NCBI RefSeq assembly: GCF_002483315.1
Contig: NZ_DLHR01000010.1
Span: forward strand, 1-64,000
Direction: 5' to 3'
DNA length: 64,000 nucleotides
Source: Flavobacterium sp. UBA7663
GTDB lineage: Bacteria > Bacteroidota > Bacteroidia > Flavobacteriales > Flavobacteriaceae
Shown: one piece after another, positions 18,678-26,956 of the stretch
Layout: each line of letters starts with the position of its first letter
How positions within the stretch are numbered: the stretch's first letter is position 1
Program-made: the position numbers and the translations under genes
Notes under the pieces: generated by a model
Told to the model about the DNA's origin: nothing
Databases searched by the model: none
Seen by the model: only the letters and a program-made list of their open reading frames with translations

Positions 18678-20261
18678 ATGAATAAATCAAGATTTAGATT
18701 ATTGGTCTTTTTAATGAGTTTATCATTAATAGGAATAATTTTAGTTCAATTATATTGGATTTCTACCTCATTGGATAAAAATGAAGAGGAATTTAAGTAT
18801 CACGTTCAGCAAGTTTTAGGAAATGTATCCAATACAATTAAAGAAAAGGAGTTAGTTGCTTTCTATAATCACTACAATAAAATTATTGATAGTACAGGAA
18901 AAGTTCCACAAGAAGACGAATTAAAAGAAATTTATTTCTACGAACGCGATAAAAAAACAAATGAAACTATAATCTACACCAATACTTTGGTTGCAGAAAA
19001 CTATGGTATAAACGGTTCGTTCTTTGATAAAAATGCAAATTCAGTCAATTTTGGAAACGTAGTTTCTAAGAGAAAAACAGAAATTTATAACGGAAATTCA
19101 ATCAACGATGGAAGTTTACAAATGCGTTCTTTTCCAGATGTTACTATAAAAAAAACAGGAAATGTTTCCAGTTTAGATAAAGCTAATTTTGAAGTAGCGT
19201 TTAAAGATGTAGTGTCTTTAAAACCATTACAACAAAGAGTTTCAACAGAACAATTAGGAAAATATTTAAAAGCTGAACTTAATAAATATGGAGTTGAAAC
19301 ACCTTTTGAATTTGGAATTTACAGTAATGGTTTGGCAACAAAAGTACGTTCAGAAGATTTTAAATACGATATCAATACAACATACGGAATTCCGGTTTTT
19401 CAAGATAATGAAGGACTTTCAAAGTATCAATTGTTAGTGAGTTTCCCTCATAAAAATAAATTCGTTTTTTCCTCATTGATTGGAATATCAAGTTTGTCTT
19501 TGTTGTTTACTTTGGTTATCGTTTTAACGTATTCAAGTGCGTTGAATCAGTTAATCAAACAAAAGCAAATTTCTGAAATTAAAACCGATTTCATTAATAA
19601 CATGACACATGAGTTCAAAACGCCTATAGCAACAATTAATTTAGCTTTAGATGCTATAAAGAACCCAAAAATTATAGATGATAAGGAAAAGGTACAACGT
19701 TACCTTCAAATGATAAAAGAAGAAAATAAACGCATGCACGCTCAGGTTGAAAATGTGTTGCGAATTTCTAAATTAGAGAAAAATGAGTTAGACATTTCTA
19801 AAGAACCAAGAGATGTCACTGAAATAATAGAAGATGCAATCGAACACGTTAGTTTAATTGTTGAAGATAGAGAAGGTATAGTTCACCAGCATTTTAATGC
19901 ACAACGAAATACCATTCTTTTAAACGAAGTTCATTTTACCAATGTTTTGGTAAATATATTGGATAATGCGATTAAATATTCGCCAGAAGCTCCCATCATT
20001 GATGTGTTTACAGAAAATATTAAAGATTTCATTGTAATCAAAATTCAAGATCAAGGAGCAGGAATGAGTAAAGTGGCTCAAAAAAGAGTTTTTGAAAAAT
20101 TTTATAGAGAACATACGGGGGATTTGCATAACGTAAAAGGACATGGTTTAGGCTTGTCTTACGTAAAACAAATTATAGAAGATCACAACGGACAAATTTT
20201 TGTTGAAAGTGAAAAAGGAAAGGGTAGTACCTTTATTATAAAATTGCCATTGATAAATTAA
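18678..20261 (+). CDS. Sensor histidine kinase (RprX-like)
   Basis: This 527-residue inner-membrane kinase has a first membrane helix at about 8-30, an extracytoplasmic sensor region (about 31-260) and a second helix at about 262-285. Next come the HisKA domain with phospho-acceptor His311 in MTHEFKTP, and the ATPase domain with N box LVNILDNAIKYSP, G1 DQGAGM and G2 GHGLGLSYV. It has no HAMP or PAS domain that I can see. The layout recalls RprX of Bacteroides. Its response regulator follows 21 bp downstream. The signal is unknown. Confidence 0.94.
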   Translation: MNKSRFRLLVFLMSLSLIGIILVQLYWISTSLDKNEEEFKYHVQQVLGNVSNTIKEKELVAFYNHYNKIIDSTGKVPQEDELKEIYFYERDKKTNETIIYTNTLVAENYGINGSFFDKNANSVNFGNVVSKRKTEIYNGNSINDGSLQMRSFPDVTIKKTGNVSSLDKANFEVAFKDVVSLKPLQQRVSTEQLGKYLKAELNKYGVETPFEFGIYSNGLATKVRSEDFKYDINTTYGIPVFQDNEGLSKYQLLVSFPHKNKFVFSSLIGISSLSLLFTLVIVLTYSSALNQLIKQKQISEIKTDFINNMTHEFKTPIATINLALDAIKNPKIIDDKEKVQRYLQMIKEENKRMHAQVENVLRISKLEKNELDISKEPRDVTEIIEDAIEHVSLIVEDREGIVHQHFNAQRNTILLNEVHFTNVLVNILDNAIKYSPEAPIIDVFTENIKDFIVIKIQDQGAGMSKVAQKRVFEKFYREHTGDLHNVKGHGLGLSYVKQIIEDHNGQIFVESEKGKGSTFIIKLPLIN

Positions 20262-20282
20262 AAAAAAACATACACAATTACT

Positions 20283-20981
20283 ATGGAAGCAAAAAAAATA
20301 TTATTAGTTGAAGACGATCCCAATTTCGGCGCCGTATTAAAAGATTATTTAATGATAAATGATTTTGATGTTACGTTGGCTAAAAACGGAATGGAAGGTT
20401 TTGAAAAATTTAAGAAAGACACTTTTGATTTATGCATCTTAGATGTTATGATGCCATATAAAGATGGATATACTTTAGCAAGAGAAATCCGTGAGAAAAA
20501 CCAAGAAGTGCCAATTATCTTTTTAACAGCTAAAACATTAAAAGAAGACGTTTTAAAAGGTTATAAAGTAGGAGCAGACGATTATTTAAACAAACCGTTT
20601 GATTCAGAGGTACTTTTAATGAAAATTAAAGCCATTATCCAAAGAAAAGCATCGGAAGTAAAACCAGATACGACTAAATTTGAGTTCGAAATTGGTAAAT
20701 TCCATTTGAATTCTAAATTACGTTTCTTAACCTTCCCTGGACAAGAACCAATTAAATTATCTCCAAAAGAGTGCGAATTATTAAAAATGTTAGCACTTCA
20801 TGAAAATGATTTAATGCCAAGAGAATTAGCGTTAACGAAAATTTGGAGAGATGACAACTACTTCACATCAAGAAGTATGGATGTTTACATCGCTAAATTG
20901 AGAAAATTTTTAAAATTAGATGAAAACGTAGAAATCTTAAACATTCACGGAGAAGGTTTTAGATTAGTAATCAAAAAATAA
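20283..20981 (+). CDS. OmpR-family response regulator (RprY-like)
   Basis: This 232-residue protein has a receiver domain with acidic pocket EDD (10-12), phospho-acceptor Asp54 in CILDVMMP and the conserved Lys in NKPF (about 103). A winged-helix DNA-binding domain follows (about 130-232; LSPKECELLKML, then RSMDVYIAKLRKFL). It pairs with the kinase just upstream and resembles RprY, an essential regulator in some Bacteroidota, but orthology is not proven here. A terminator follows. Confidence 0.95.
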   Translation: MEAKKILLVEDDPNFGAVLKDYLMINDFDVTLAKNGMEGFEKFKKDTFDLCILDVMMPYKDGYTLAREIREKNQEVPIIFLTAKTLKEDVLKGYKVGADDYLNKPFDSEVLLMKIKAIIQRKASEVKPDTTKFEFEIGKFHLNSKLRFLTFPGQEPIKLSPKECELLKMLALHENDLMPRELALTKIWRDDNYFTSRSMDVYIAKLRKFLKLDENVEILNIHGEGFRLVIKK

Positions 20982-20982
20982 C

Positions 20983-21013
20983 AAAAAAGTCCTGAGAAAT
21001 CAGGACTTTTTTT
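20983..21013. terminator. Bidirectional terminator between response regulator and thioesterase genes
   Basis: A 13-bp perfect stem with a GAAA loop carries an A-run on one side and a T-run on the other, so it can serve both convergent genes. It overlaps the minus-strand stop codon at 21012-21014. Confidence 0.88.
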
Positions 21014-21737
21014 ATTCGTTTATTTCTAGTGCGAAGCAAATTTTATCTTCTTTCGTTATGACGTAGGTATTTTCGTTTTTCGAAATAATTACTTCATCAT
21101 TCAAATTTAATTCTTTTAAGAAATTCATTTCAAAACCTTTTATGTGTTGTTTTAAAATGAATTTTTTATCCATTGTGTTCAGACACCATTCCAAGTATTT
21201 TACGTTGTTAGCATGATTTACAATATCTAAATCCGACAACTGAACTTTGTATTCCATCAATTTTTCAAATGAAACCTCTAAATTAATTCGCTGCACCGAT
21301 TTTTCAGTTGCATTATGTTCAGGATATTTGATAAAATGTTCGTGAGGCAAAGCCAAATTTTCTGGTCTTCTGATTTGAGTATTCAAAACAGCCCAATAGG
21401 TTTCGCAACCCGCTAATTTTTCATCACCACGATACAATTCCAAACAACGAGTTGAACGCGAATTTTCTAACGATTTAATCCAAGTTTTTATGGTAACTTT
21501 CTCTTTCCATTTCGGTAAACTGATAATTTCCAAACGCATTTTACTCATTACCCAAGCTTGGTGATGTTCTTGCATATCGCTAAAACTAATTCCACCTAAA
21601 TCGGCATGAATTCCAGCGGTGATTTGAAAAATATTACACAAATCGGTATATTTCAGCAAACCATTAGGATAGCATTGTAGAAAATTGATTTCGTATTCTT
21701 GTTCTAAAATTGAAGTAAAGTTGGGTGATATGGGCAT
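21012..21737 (-). CDS. Acyl-ACP thioesterase
   Basis: This 241-residue protein has two hotdog repeats of the FatA/FatB type. The first holds ITAGIHADLGGISFSDM, and the second holds the catalytic motif DLDIVNHANNVKYLEW (about 168-183), with the Asn-His pair. It releases free fatty acids from acyl-ACP. Its stop sits in the shared terminator. It is 2 bp downstream of miaA, in the same direction. Confidence 0.9.
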   Translation of the reverse strand: MPISPNFTSILEQEYEINFLQCYPNGLLKYTDLCNIFQITAGIHADLGGISFSDMQEHHQAWVMSKMRLEIISLPKWKEKVTIKTWIKSLENSRSTRCLELYRGDEKLAGCETYWAVLNTQIRRPENLALPHEHFIKYPEHNATEKSVQRINLEVSFEKLMEYKVQLSDLDIVNHANNVKYLEWCLNTMDKKFILKQHIKGFEMNFLKELNLNDEVIISKNENTYVITKEDKICFALEINE

Positions 21738-21739
21738 TT

Positions 21740-22666
21740 TTATAGTTTTTGAATCTGTGATTCTATTGTTGTAATAATCTCTTTTCTATCGGTTAAATAA
21801 TCGAACCAACTCACATTTTCAGTTCGTTTAAACCAGGTGATTTGACGTTTAGCAAAACGTCTCGTATTCATTTTGATTTGTTCGATGGCGAAACCTAAAG
21901 TTGTTTTTCCATCAGAATAATCGAATAATTCTCGGTAACCAACTGTTTGTAACGCATTCAAATGTTTGTTTGGATACAATGCTTGCGCTTCAGCTAAAAG
22001 TCCTTCATTTAACATAATATCAACACGCTGGTTAATTCTATCATACATTACTTCTCTATCAGCTTCGAGTCCAATAACAATAGGAGTGAAGTTTCTAACA
22101 TTTTTTCGTTTTCCAATAAAACTCGAATACGGTTTTCCAGTTCCCAAACAAACTTCAACAAAACGTTTCATGCGTTGCGGATTTTGTAAGGTTTGCGAAT
22201 TTTCAACGGAAAGTTTGTTGTAATATTCCGAATCTAATTCTTGTAATTGTTGTTGTAAATAGTCAATTCCTAAAGTATCAAATTGTGCATTTATTTCATC
22301 TCTTACCGAATTATCAATATCTGGAAAATCATCAAATCCTTTCAATACCGCATCCACATATAATCCTGAACCACCAACCATAATTTGAATGTTGTTTTTC
22401 TGAAACAATTCCTCCAATTTAGATAAGGCTTCTTGCTCAAAATCACCAACAGAATACGATTCAAAAATCGATTTATTTTGGATAAAATGATGTGTTGCTG
22501 AAGCTAATTCTTCATCACTCGGAACAGCCGTACCAATTTTCATTTCTTTAAAAAACTGACGACTATCGCACGAAATAATATCGCAACCAAAATGTTGAGC
22601 TAAAGCAATACTTAGCGCCGTTTTTCCTATGGCGGTTGGCCCGATAATGGTAATTAGGTAATTCAT
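21740..22666 (-). CDS. miaA: tRNA dimethylallyltransferase MiaA
   Basis: MiaA adds a dimethylallyl group to A37 of tRNAs that read codons starting with U. The 308 residues include P-loop GPTAIGKTALS (about 9-19), DSRQFFKEMKIGTA, VGGSGLYVDAVLKG and the RRFAKRQITWFKR tail that contacts tRNA. Length is typical. One base separates it from the ion channel gene upstream and two bases from the thioesterase gene downstream. Confidence 0.97.
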   Translation of the reverse strand: MNYLITIIGPTAIGKTALSIALAQHFGCDIISCDSRQFFKEMKIGTAVPSDEELASATHHFIQNKSIFESYSVGDFEQEALSKLEELFQKNNIQIMVGGSGLYVDAVLKGFDDFPDIDNSVRDEINAQFDTLGIDYLQQQLQELDSEYYNKLSVENSQTLQNPQRMKRFVEVCLGTGKPYSSFIGKRKNVRNFTPIVIGLEADREVMYDRINQRVDIMLNEGLLAEAQALYPNKHLNALQTVGYRELFDYSDGKTTLGFAIEQIKMNTRRFAKRQITWFKRTENVSWFDYLTDRKEIITTIESQIQKL

Positions 22667-22667
22667 T

Positions 22668-23495
22668 TTATAATTCGTGTCCGCAATCTTGACAAAATTT
22701 AGCGTTTACATAATGTTCGTGACTTCCGCAATTTTTGCACACTTTGGTCTCACTTTCTTTTACAGTTGGTTTATTTTTTGCAAATTCGGCAGAGACAATT
22801 CCGGTAGGAACGGCTATAATTCCGTAACCCATTATCATTACAAACGATGCTATAAATTGACCGAGTGGCGTAACTGGTGAAATATCGCCATAGCCAACAG
22901 TAGTTAAGGTTACAATTGCCCAATAAATTCCAGTTGGAATACTTGTAAAACCACCTGCTTCGCCTTCAATAACATACATAACTGAACCAATAATGATGGT
23001 GCTAATTAGCATAAAATACATGAAAATCAATATTTTCCCTTTACTTGCGACTAACGATTCTTTTAAGTGCGTAGATTGATTATTGAATTGTGGATGGTTT
23101 AAAATTTTGAATAAACGCAACAATCGTAATGCTCTAATAACTGTAAATACACTGGTTCCAGTAATGAAAAATGATAAATACATTGGTAAAATCGCAATCA
23201 AATCAATGATTCCGTAGAAACTTAAAATGTAGTTGATTGGTTTTTTGATGGTGATAATTCGTAAAATGTATTCTAAAGTAAAAAATACAGTAATAACCCA
23301 TTCAAAAAATACTAAATAAGCGTGATATTTTGTATCAAAACCTTTTACAGTTTCAAGCATGACTAAAACTACGCTTAAAACAATTAAGCCTAATAAAAAT
23401 AAATCAAAAAGTCGCCCAGCTACTGTATTGGTGCCGTAGATGATAATGTGCGCCTTTTGTTTGAAAATTTCGTATTTTGACTTAATTTCACTCAT
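22668..23495 (-). CDS. Voltage-gated potassium channel-like ion transporter with C-terminal zinc ribbon
   Basis: This 275-residue inner-membrane protein has six membrane helices. S4 carries Arg in VIRALRLLRLFKIL, the pore selectivity filter is TLTTVGYGD and S6 follows it. The filter indicates K+ selectivity. The C-terminal 35 residues hold two CxxC knuckles, CKNCG and CQDCG, that look like a short zinc ribbon in the cytoplasm, an unusual end for a Kv channel. Its physiological role is unknown. It is in a tight minus-strand run with miaA. Confidence 0.93.
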   Translation of the reverse strand: MSEIKSKYEIFKQKAHIIIYGTNTVAGRLFDLFLLGLIVLSVVLVMLETVKGFDTKYHAYLVFFEWVITVFFTLEYILRIITIKKPINYILSFYGIIDLIAILPMYLSFFITGTSVFTVIRALRLLRLFKILNHPQFNNQSTHLKESLVASKGKILIFMYFMLISTIIIGSVMYVIEGEAGGFTSIPTGIYWAIVTLTTVGYGDISPVTPLGQFIASFVMIMGYGIIAVPTGIVSAEFAKNKPTVKESETKVCKNCGSHEHYVNAKFCQDCGHEL

Positions 23496-23512
23496 ACAAC
23501 AAAATTAAGCAA

Positions 23513-24874
23513 TTAAAAATGAATTACTTTATATACTTTGTTTTTGCGTAAGTAGCTTTGAATAATTGTTTTTACATCACGATTGTTTTGCATAGGAATA
23601 ACGATGTTTTTAAGAATCTCAATGTTATTCACTTGATAATTCAATTCGTAAAAACAATAGCCTTTATAAATTCCATTTTCAATTAAAACAGCACTTCGTT
23701 CATCAAAAGTTCTACCACGGTCGATAATGACCATATTGTTGTTTTCAAAAGAAGTTTCTTCAATAAATTCCTTTACTCTTTCGTTGTAGCTTTCTGGAGT
23801 TTCTTCGCCAATACAAGCACCATTGCATTCTTTTATTTTATGTTGAAAACAATCGTTTTTAGTTACATACAAACCATTGATTTTCTGACACAAATTGTGT
23901 TTTTCGGTAATTTTAAATAAGGCGTTTCTTCCTTCTTGTAAAGTAGTAAAAGAGGTAATTTCTTTTTTACGACCATCTGCTTTTTCTACGCTTAAAGCCA
24001 AATAGCCTTCTTCATTTTTATGCATGTATAATGCATATTGAAAAATACTTTTGCGTTGCGCTCGGTTGTAAATAGGTTTATTAATTTTGATTTCTTCACT
24101 TTCTTTTAAAAGTGAAATCAATTCGCTACCCGTTTCTTCAAAAGTAACTGCATACACATCGCGTTGTATTTTTTTACTCTTGCTAGATGTTCCAGTGAAA
24201 TGTTGGTTAACGCGTTTTTTGATGTTTTTACTTTTGCCAATATAAATTAAATCGCCTTTTTCATTGTGAATGTAGTAGATTCCCGTTTTTGAAGGCAAAC
24301 TTTCAACAATATCTAATAGTTTTGGAGAAATTCCCGATTTGATTTCCGTCTTAATGAAACTTTTTACGATTTCTTTTTCAACGTCTTTTGCCATCAACAT
24401 TTTGAACAACTTTACAGTTGCCATAGCATCTCCACTTGCTCTGTGACGATCTGCCATAGGAATTCCCAAAGCACGAACTAATTTTCCTAAACTATACGAT
24501 TCTTGTTCCGGAATCAACTTTTTAGCTAACTCAACCGTGCAAAGAGTTTGCTTTTTGAAATCATAACCCAAACGTCTGAATTCGGTTTTCAGAATACGAT
24601 AATCGAATGACGCGTTGTGTGCTACGATTACGCAACCTTCAGTAATTTCGATAATTCTTTTGGCTACTTCATAGAATTTTGGAGCACTTCGAAGCATGGC
24701 ATTATTAATCCCAGTCAATTTCACCACAAACGGTTGAATTGGCTTTTCAGGATTTACCAAACTAATGAATTGATCCACTACCTCATGACCATCAAATTTA
24801 TAAATGGCGATTTCGGTAATTCCTTCTTCGTTGAATTGGCCTCCAGTGGTTTCTATGTCGAGTATACAGTACAA
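23513..24874 (-). CDS. DnaQ-like 3'-5' exonuclease fused to a GIY-YIG nuclease domain
   Basis: The 453-residue protein begins with a DEDDh exonuclease domain: ILDIETTGG at the start, HNASFDYRIL near 95, and HRASGDAMATVKLF near 145. A GIY-YIG domain like UvrC/Cho follows (TGIYYIHNEKGDLIYIGKSKNIKKRV, near 195-220). The C-terminal 220 residues are less clear. I place the start at a TTG (24874), because it gives the usual opening of this family; upstream in-frame codons run through a heptad repeat and there is no ATG. The role is probably repair. The fusion is known in bacteria. Confidence 0.87.
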   Translation of the reverse strand: MYCILDIETTGGQFNEEGITEIAIYKFDGHEVVDQFISLVNPEKPIQPFVVKLTGINNAMLRSAPKFYEVAKRIIEITEGCVIVAHNASFDYRILKTEFRRLGYDFKKQTLCTVELAKKLIPEQESYSLGKLVRALGIPMADRHRASGDAMATVKLFKMLMAKDVEKEIVKSFIKTEIKSGISPKLLDIVESLPSKTGIYYIHNEKGDLIYIGKSKNIKKRVNQHFTGTSSKSKKIQRDVYAVTFEETGSELISLLKESEEIKINKPIYNRAQRKSIFQYALYMHKNEEGYLALSVEKADGRKKEITSFTTLQEGRNALFKITEKHNLCQKINGLYVTKNDCFQHKIKECNGACIGEETPESYNERVKEFIEETSFENNNMVIIDRGRTFDERSAVLIENGIYKGYCFYELNYQVNNIEILKNIVIPMQNNRDVKTIIQSYLRKNKVYKVIHF

Positions 24875-24877
24875 GTT

Positions 24878-24914
24878 AGTGAATAGTGATTGGTAATTAG
24901 TGAATAGTTTTTTT
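24878..24914. repeat. 7-bp-period microrepeat (AGTGAAT-type)
   Basis: AGT or GGT recurs at 24878, 24885, 24892, 24899 and 24906, each followed by four AT-rich bases, then a T-run. It fills the whole gap between the YggS gene stop and the exonuclease start. Confidence 0.8.
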
Positions 24915-25580
24915 TTATCTGGATCCAAAGATACTACTTCCAATTCGAACCATCGTACTTCCGCATGAAATTGCGAGTTGATAATCGCCCGACATGCCCA
25001 TGGAAAGAGTGTTCAGTTGACAGTGTTCAGTGTTCAGTTTTTTATATTTGTCAAAAATCGTTTTTAGATGTTTGAATTCTTTTTCGATTTGGTTTTTATT
25101 TTCTGTGAAGGTTGCCATTCCCATTAAACCTACGATTCTGATGTTTTTAAAATTATCCTTGTCATTCTGAACTAGTTTCAGAATCTCATCCAATTCTTGT
25201 TCATCTAAGCCAAATTTACTTTCTTCTTCTGCAATGTAGACTTGTAATAAACAATCAATCACACGATTATTTTTAGCCGCTTGTTTGTTGATTTCTTGCA
25301 GTAATTTTAAACTATCAACACCATGAATTAAACTCACATAAGGCGCCATGTATTTGACTTTGTTGGTTTGCACGTGACCAATCATGTGCCATTCGATGTC
25401 TTTTGGCATGACTTCCCATTTATCGGTCATTTCTTGGATTTTATTTTCTCCAAAAATACGTTGCCCAGCATCGTAAGCTTCCATTAAATCCGCTACAGGT
25501 TTAGTTTTTGAAACCGCTACTAATGTAACGTGTGCTGGAAGTTGAGATTTTATGTTATTGAGGTTTTTTGAGATTGACAT
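24915..25580 (-). CDS. YggS-family pyridoxal phosphate-binding protein
   Basis: This single-domain PLP protein of the YggS/PROSC family buffers PLP and affects amino acid pools; it is not a known enzyme. I use the second ATG (25580), giving 221 residues and the family-typical MSISKNLNNIKSQLP start. Lys25 in VAVSKTKP is the PLP lysine. MIGHVQTNK, LSMGMSGDY and the final VRIGSSIFG are also typical. Just before LSMGMSGDY an extra LNTEHCQLNT segment is encoded by a 7-bp repeat (25008-25042). Confidence 0.95.
   Translation of the reverse strand: MSISKNLNNIKSQLPAHVTLVAVSKTKPVADLMEAYDAGQRIFGENKIQEMTDKWEVMPKDIEWHMIGHVQTNKVKYMAPYVSLIHGVDSLKLLQEINKQAAKNNRVIDCLLQVYIAEEESKFGLDEQELDEILKLVQNDKDNFKNIRIVGLMGMATFTENKNQIEKEFKHLKTIFDKYKKLNTEHCQLNTLSMGMSGDYQLAISCGSTMVRIGSSIFGSR
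25008..25042. repeat. 7-bp-period microrepeat (AGTGTTC-type) inside the YggS coding sequence
   Basis: AGT recurs at 25008, 25015, 25022, 25029 and 25036. Three of the units are AGTGTTC, and the tract ends in AGT plus a T-run. It is read in frame as extra residues in the YggS-family protein. Confidence 0.85.
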
Positions 25581-25596
25581 TGTTTTATTTTTTTGG

Positions 25597-25648
25597 AACA
25601 CAGATTTAAGAAATTATTAAAATTTCAAAAATTTATTCAATCTGTGTT
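25597..25648. repeat. Inverted repeat AACACAGATT / AATCTGTGTT
   Basis: Two perfect 10-bp arms (25597-25606 and 25639-25648) enclose a 32-bp AT-rich loop between the DUF1015 gene and the YggS gene. It may be an RNA hairpin or a relic of a short palindromic element. Confidence 0.7.
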
Positions 25649-25670
25649 TCTAAGTTTTAATTTCTGATAA

Positions 25671-26891
25671 TTATAGTTCATACACCACCAAACCACTTCT
25701 AAACTTCGGCTCAATGTACGTTGATTTTGGGGGCATAATCAAATTATTATCAGCTAAGGCTTTGATTTCGTTGATGTCGGAAGGGTAGAGCATGAAACCT
25801 ACTTCAAATTCGCCTTCGTCAATTAAATCTTTTATTACCGAAATGGATTGTTTTCCTGGAATATAATCAATGCGTTCGTCGTTTCTTAAATCTTCGATTC
25901 CTAATATTGGAAATAATACTTTATCATATAAAATTTGGGCATCTAAATCATCTAAAACAGTTGTAGCAATGTGGTTTTCGTATTTGTAAAATAAAGCATA
26001 AAAACTACCATCTAAATACATCCCAAATTCAAACTTGTTTTGAGGTTTCCAAATTTCTTGGTCTTTTGCTTTGATGATAAAGTTTTCGGATAATTTTTTG
26101 ATGAACTCTTCTTTGTTCAAACCATTCAAATCGCGAATCAATCGGTTGAATTCGTAAATTTTGACGTTACTTTCAGCAATTAAGAAACTCATAAAATAAT
26201 TCAGATTTTCGTTTCCTAAATGCTTGTCTTGTTCGTACAATAATTCCGCTGAAGCCGAACGATGATGTCCATCGGAAATATATAAATTAGGAATTTTTTC
26301 GAAATGTTCTTGCAACCAATCGATTTCTGATTGCGTATCAATTTTCCAAAGCGTGTGTTTTTCTTTATTGGTAGTCGAATATTCATAAACAGGTTTACTC
26401 TTTTTTCGCAACGCAATAAACGTATTGATTTCCACACTATCGGGATAAGTGATTAAAACGGGTTCGGTGTTAAAATTCGTTTGATGTAAATAATCTTTGA
26501 ACAATTCCACACGATATTGCAAGGTATCTTCGTGTTTTTTGATGACATTATCTTGGTAATCTTTTACAGAAGTTCCGGCAATAATTCCAGTAAAAATTTG
26601 CCCTTTTGACTGGATTTCGTAAAGATAAAAAACAGGATGTTCTTCTTCAATCAGAATTTGGTCGTGTTTGAAATCTTGATATTTATTAGCAACGGCTTTA
26701 AAACGCTTTTCCAATGACACTTTTTGCGCATTAGCATAAGCAGGATGAATCACATGCAAAAATGAATACGGATTAAAATCCAACCAAGCGGCAAGCTCAG
26801 CCGAACTATAATCGTCATATGTTCTGCAAGTAACTAAGGCAACTTTATCGGCTACCGGACGAACTGCTTTAAAAGGTTTTATTTTGGCCAT
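25671..26891 (-). CDS. DUF1015 family protein
   Basis: This 406-residue cytoplasmic protein starts MAKIKPFKAVRPV, as DUF1015 members do, and contains YISDGHHRSASAELLYE (about 204-220), a DGHHR motif that recalls the ParB/sulfiredoxin-like nucleotide-binding fold. In many genomes the family sits near serine synthesis genes (serA/serC), but not here. The biochemical function is not established to my knowledge. The ATG at 26891 is clear. The upstream gap holds a repeat hairpin. Confidence 0.9.
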   Translation of the reverse strand: MAKIKPFKAVRPVADKVALVTCRTYDDYSSAELAAWLDFNPYSFLHVIHPAYANAQKVSLEKRFKAVANKYQDFKHDQILIEEEHPVFYLYEIQSKGQIFTGIIAGTSVKDYQDNVIKKHEDTLQYRVELFKDYLHQTNFNTEPVLITYPDSVEINTFIALRKKSKPVYEYSTTNKEKHTLWKIDTQSEIDWLQEHFEKIPNLYISDGHHRSASAELLYEQDKHLGNENLNYFMSFLIAESNVKIYEFNRLIRDLNGLNKEEFIKKLSENFIIKAKDQEIWKPQNKFEFGMYLDGSFYALFYKYENHIATTVLDDLDAQILYDKVLFPILGIEDLRNDERIDYIPGKQSISVIKDLIDEGEFEVGFMLYPSDINEIKALADNNLIMPPKSTYIEPKFRSGLVVYEL

Positions 26892-26899
26892 TTTTATTT

Positions 26900-26955
26900 A
26901 GTTATCAGTCTCAGTCGCAGTATTCAGATTTAACTGCGACTGAAAACTGTGACTG
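26900..26955. repeat. AGT-unit microrepeat forming a hairpin
   Basis: AGT units spaced 6 or 7 bp apart (26900, 26907, 26913, 26919) are followed by their inverted form. CAGTCGCAGT (26912-26921) and ACTGCGACTG (26933-26942) form a perfect 10-bp stem with an 11-nt loop. Confidence 0.78.
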
Positions 26956-26956
26956 T

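Noticed and set aside
24875..24943. Upstream TTG start of the exonuclease/GIY-YIG gene
   Set aside because: It would translate the heptad repeat and overlap the YggS gene; TTG at 24874 gives the normal family start.
25581..25601. Seven extra codons at the start of the YggS-family gene
   Set aside because: The second ATG gives the usual family start, and the first would read into the inverted repeat at 25597.
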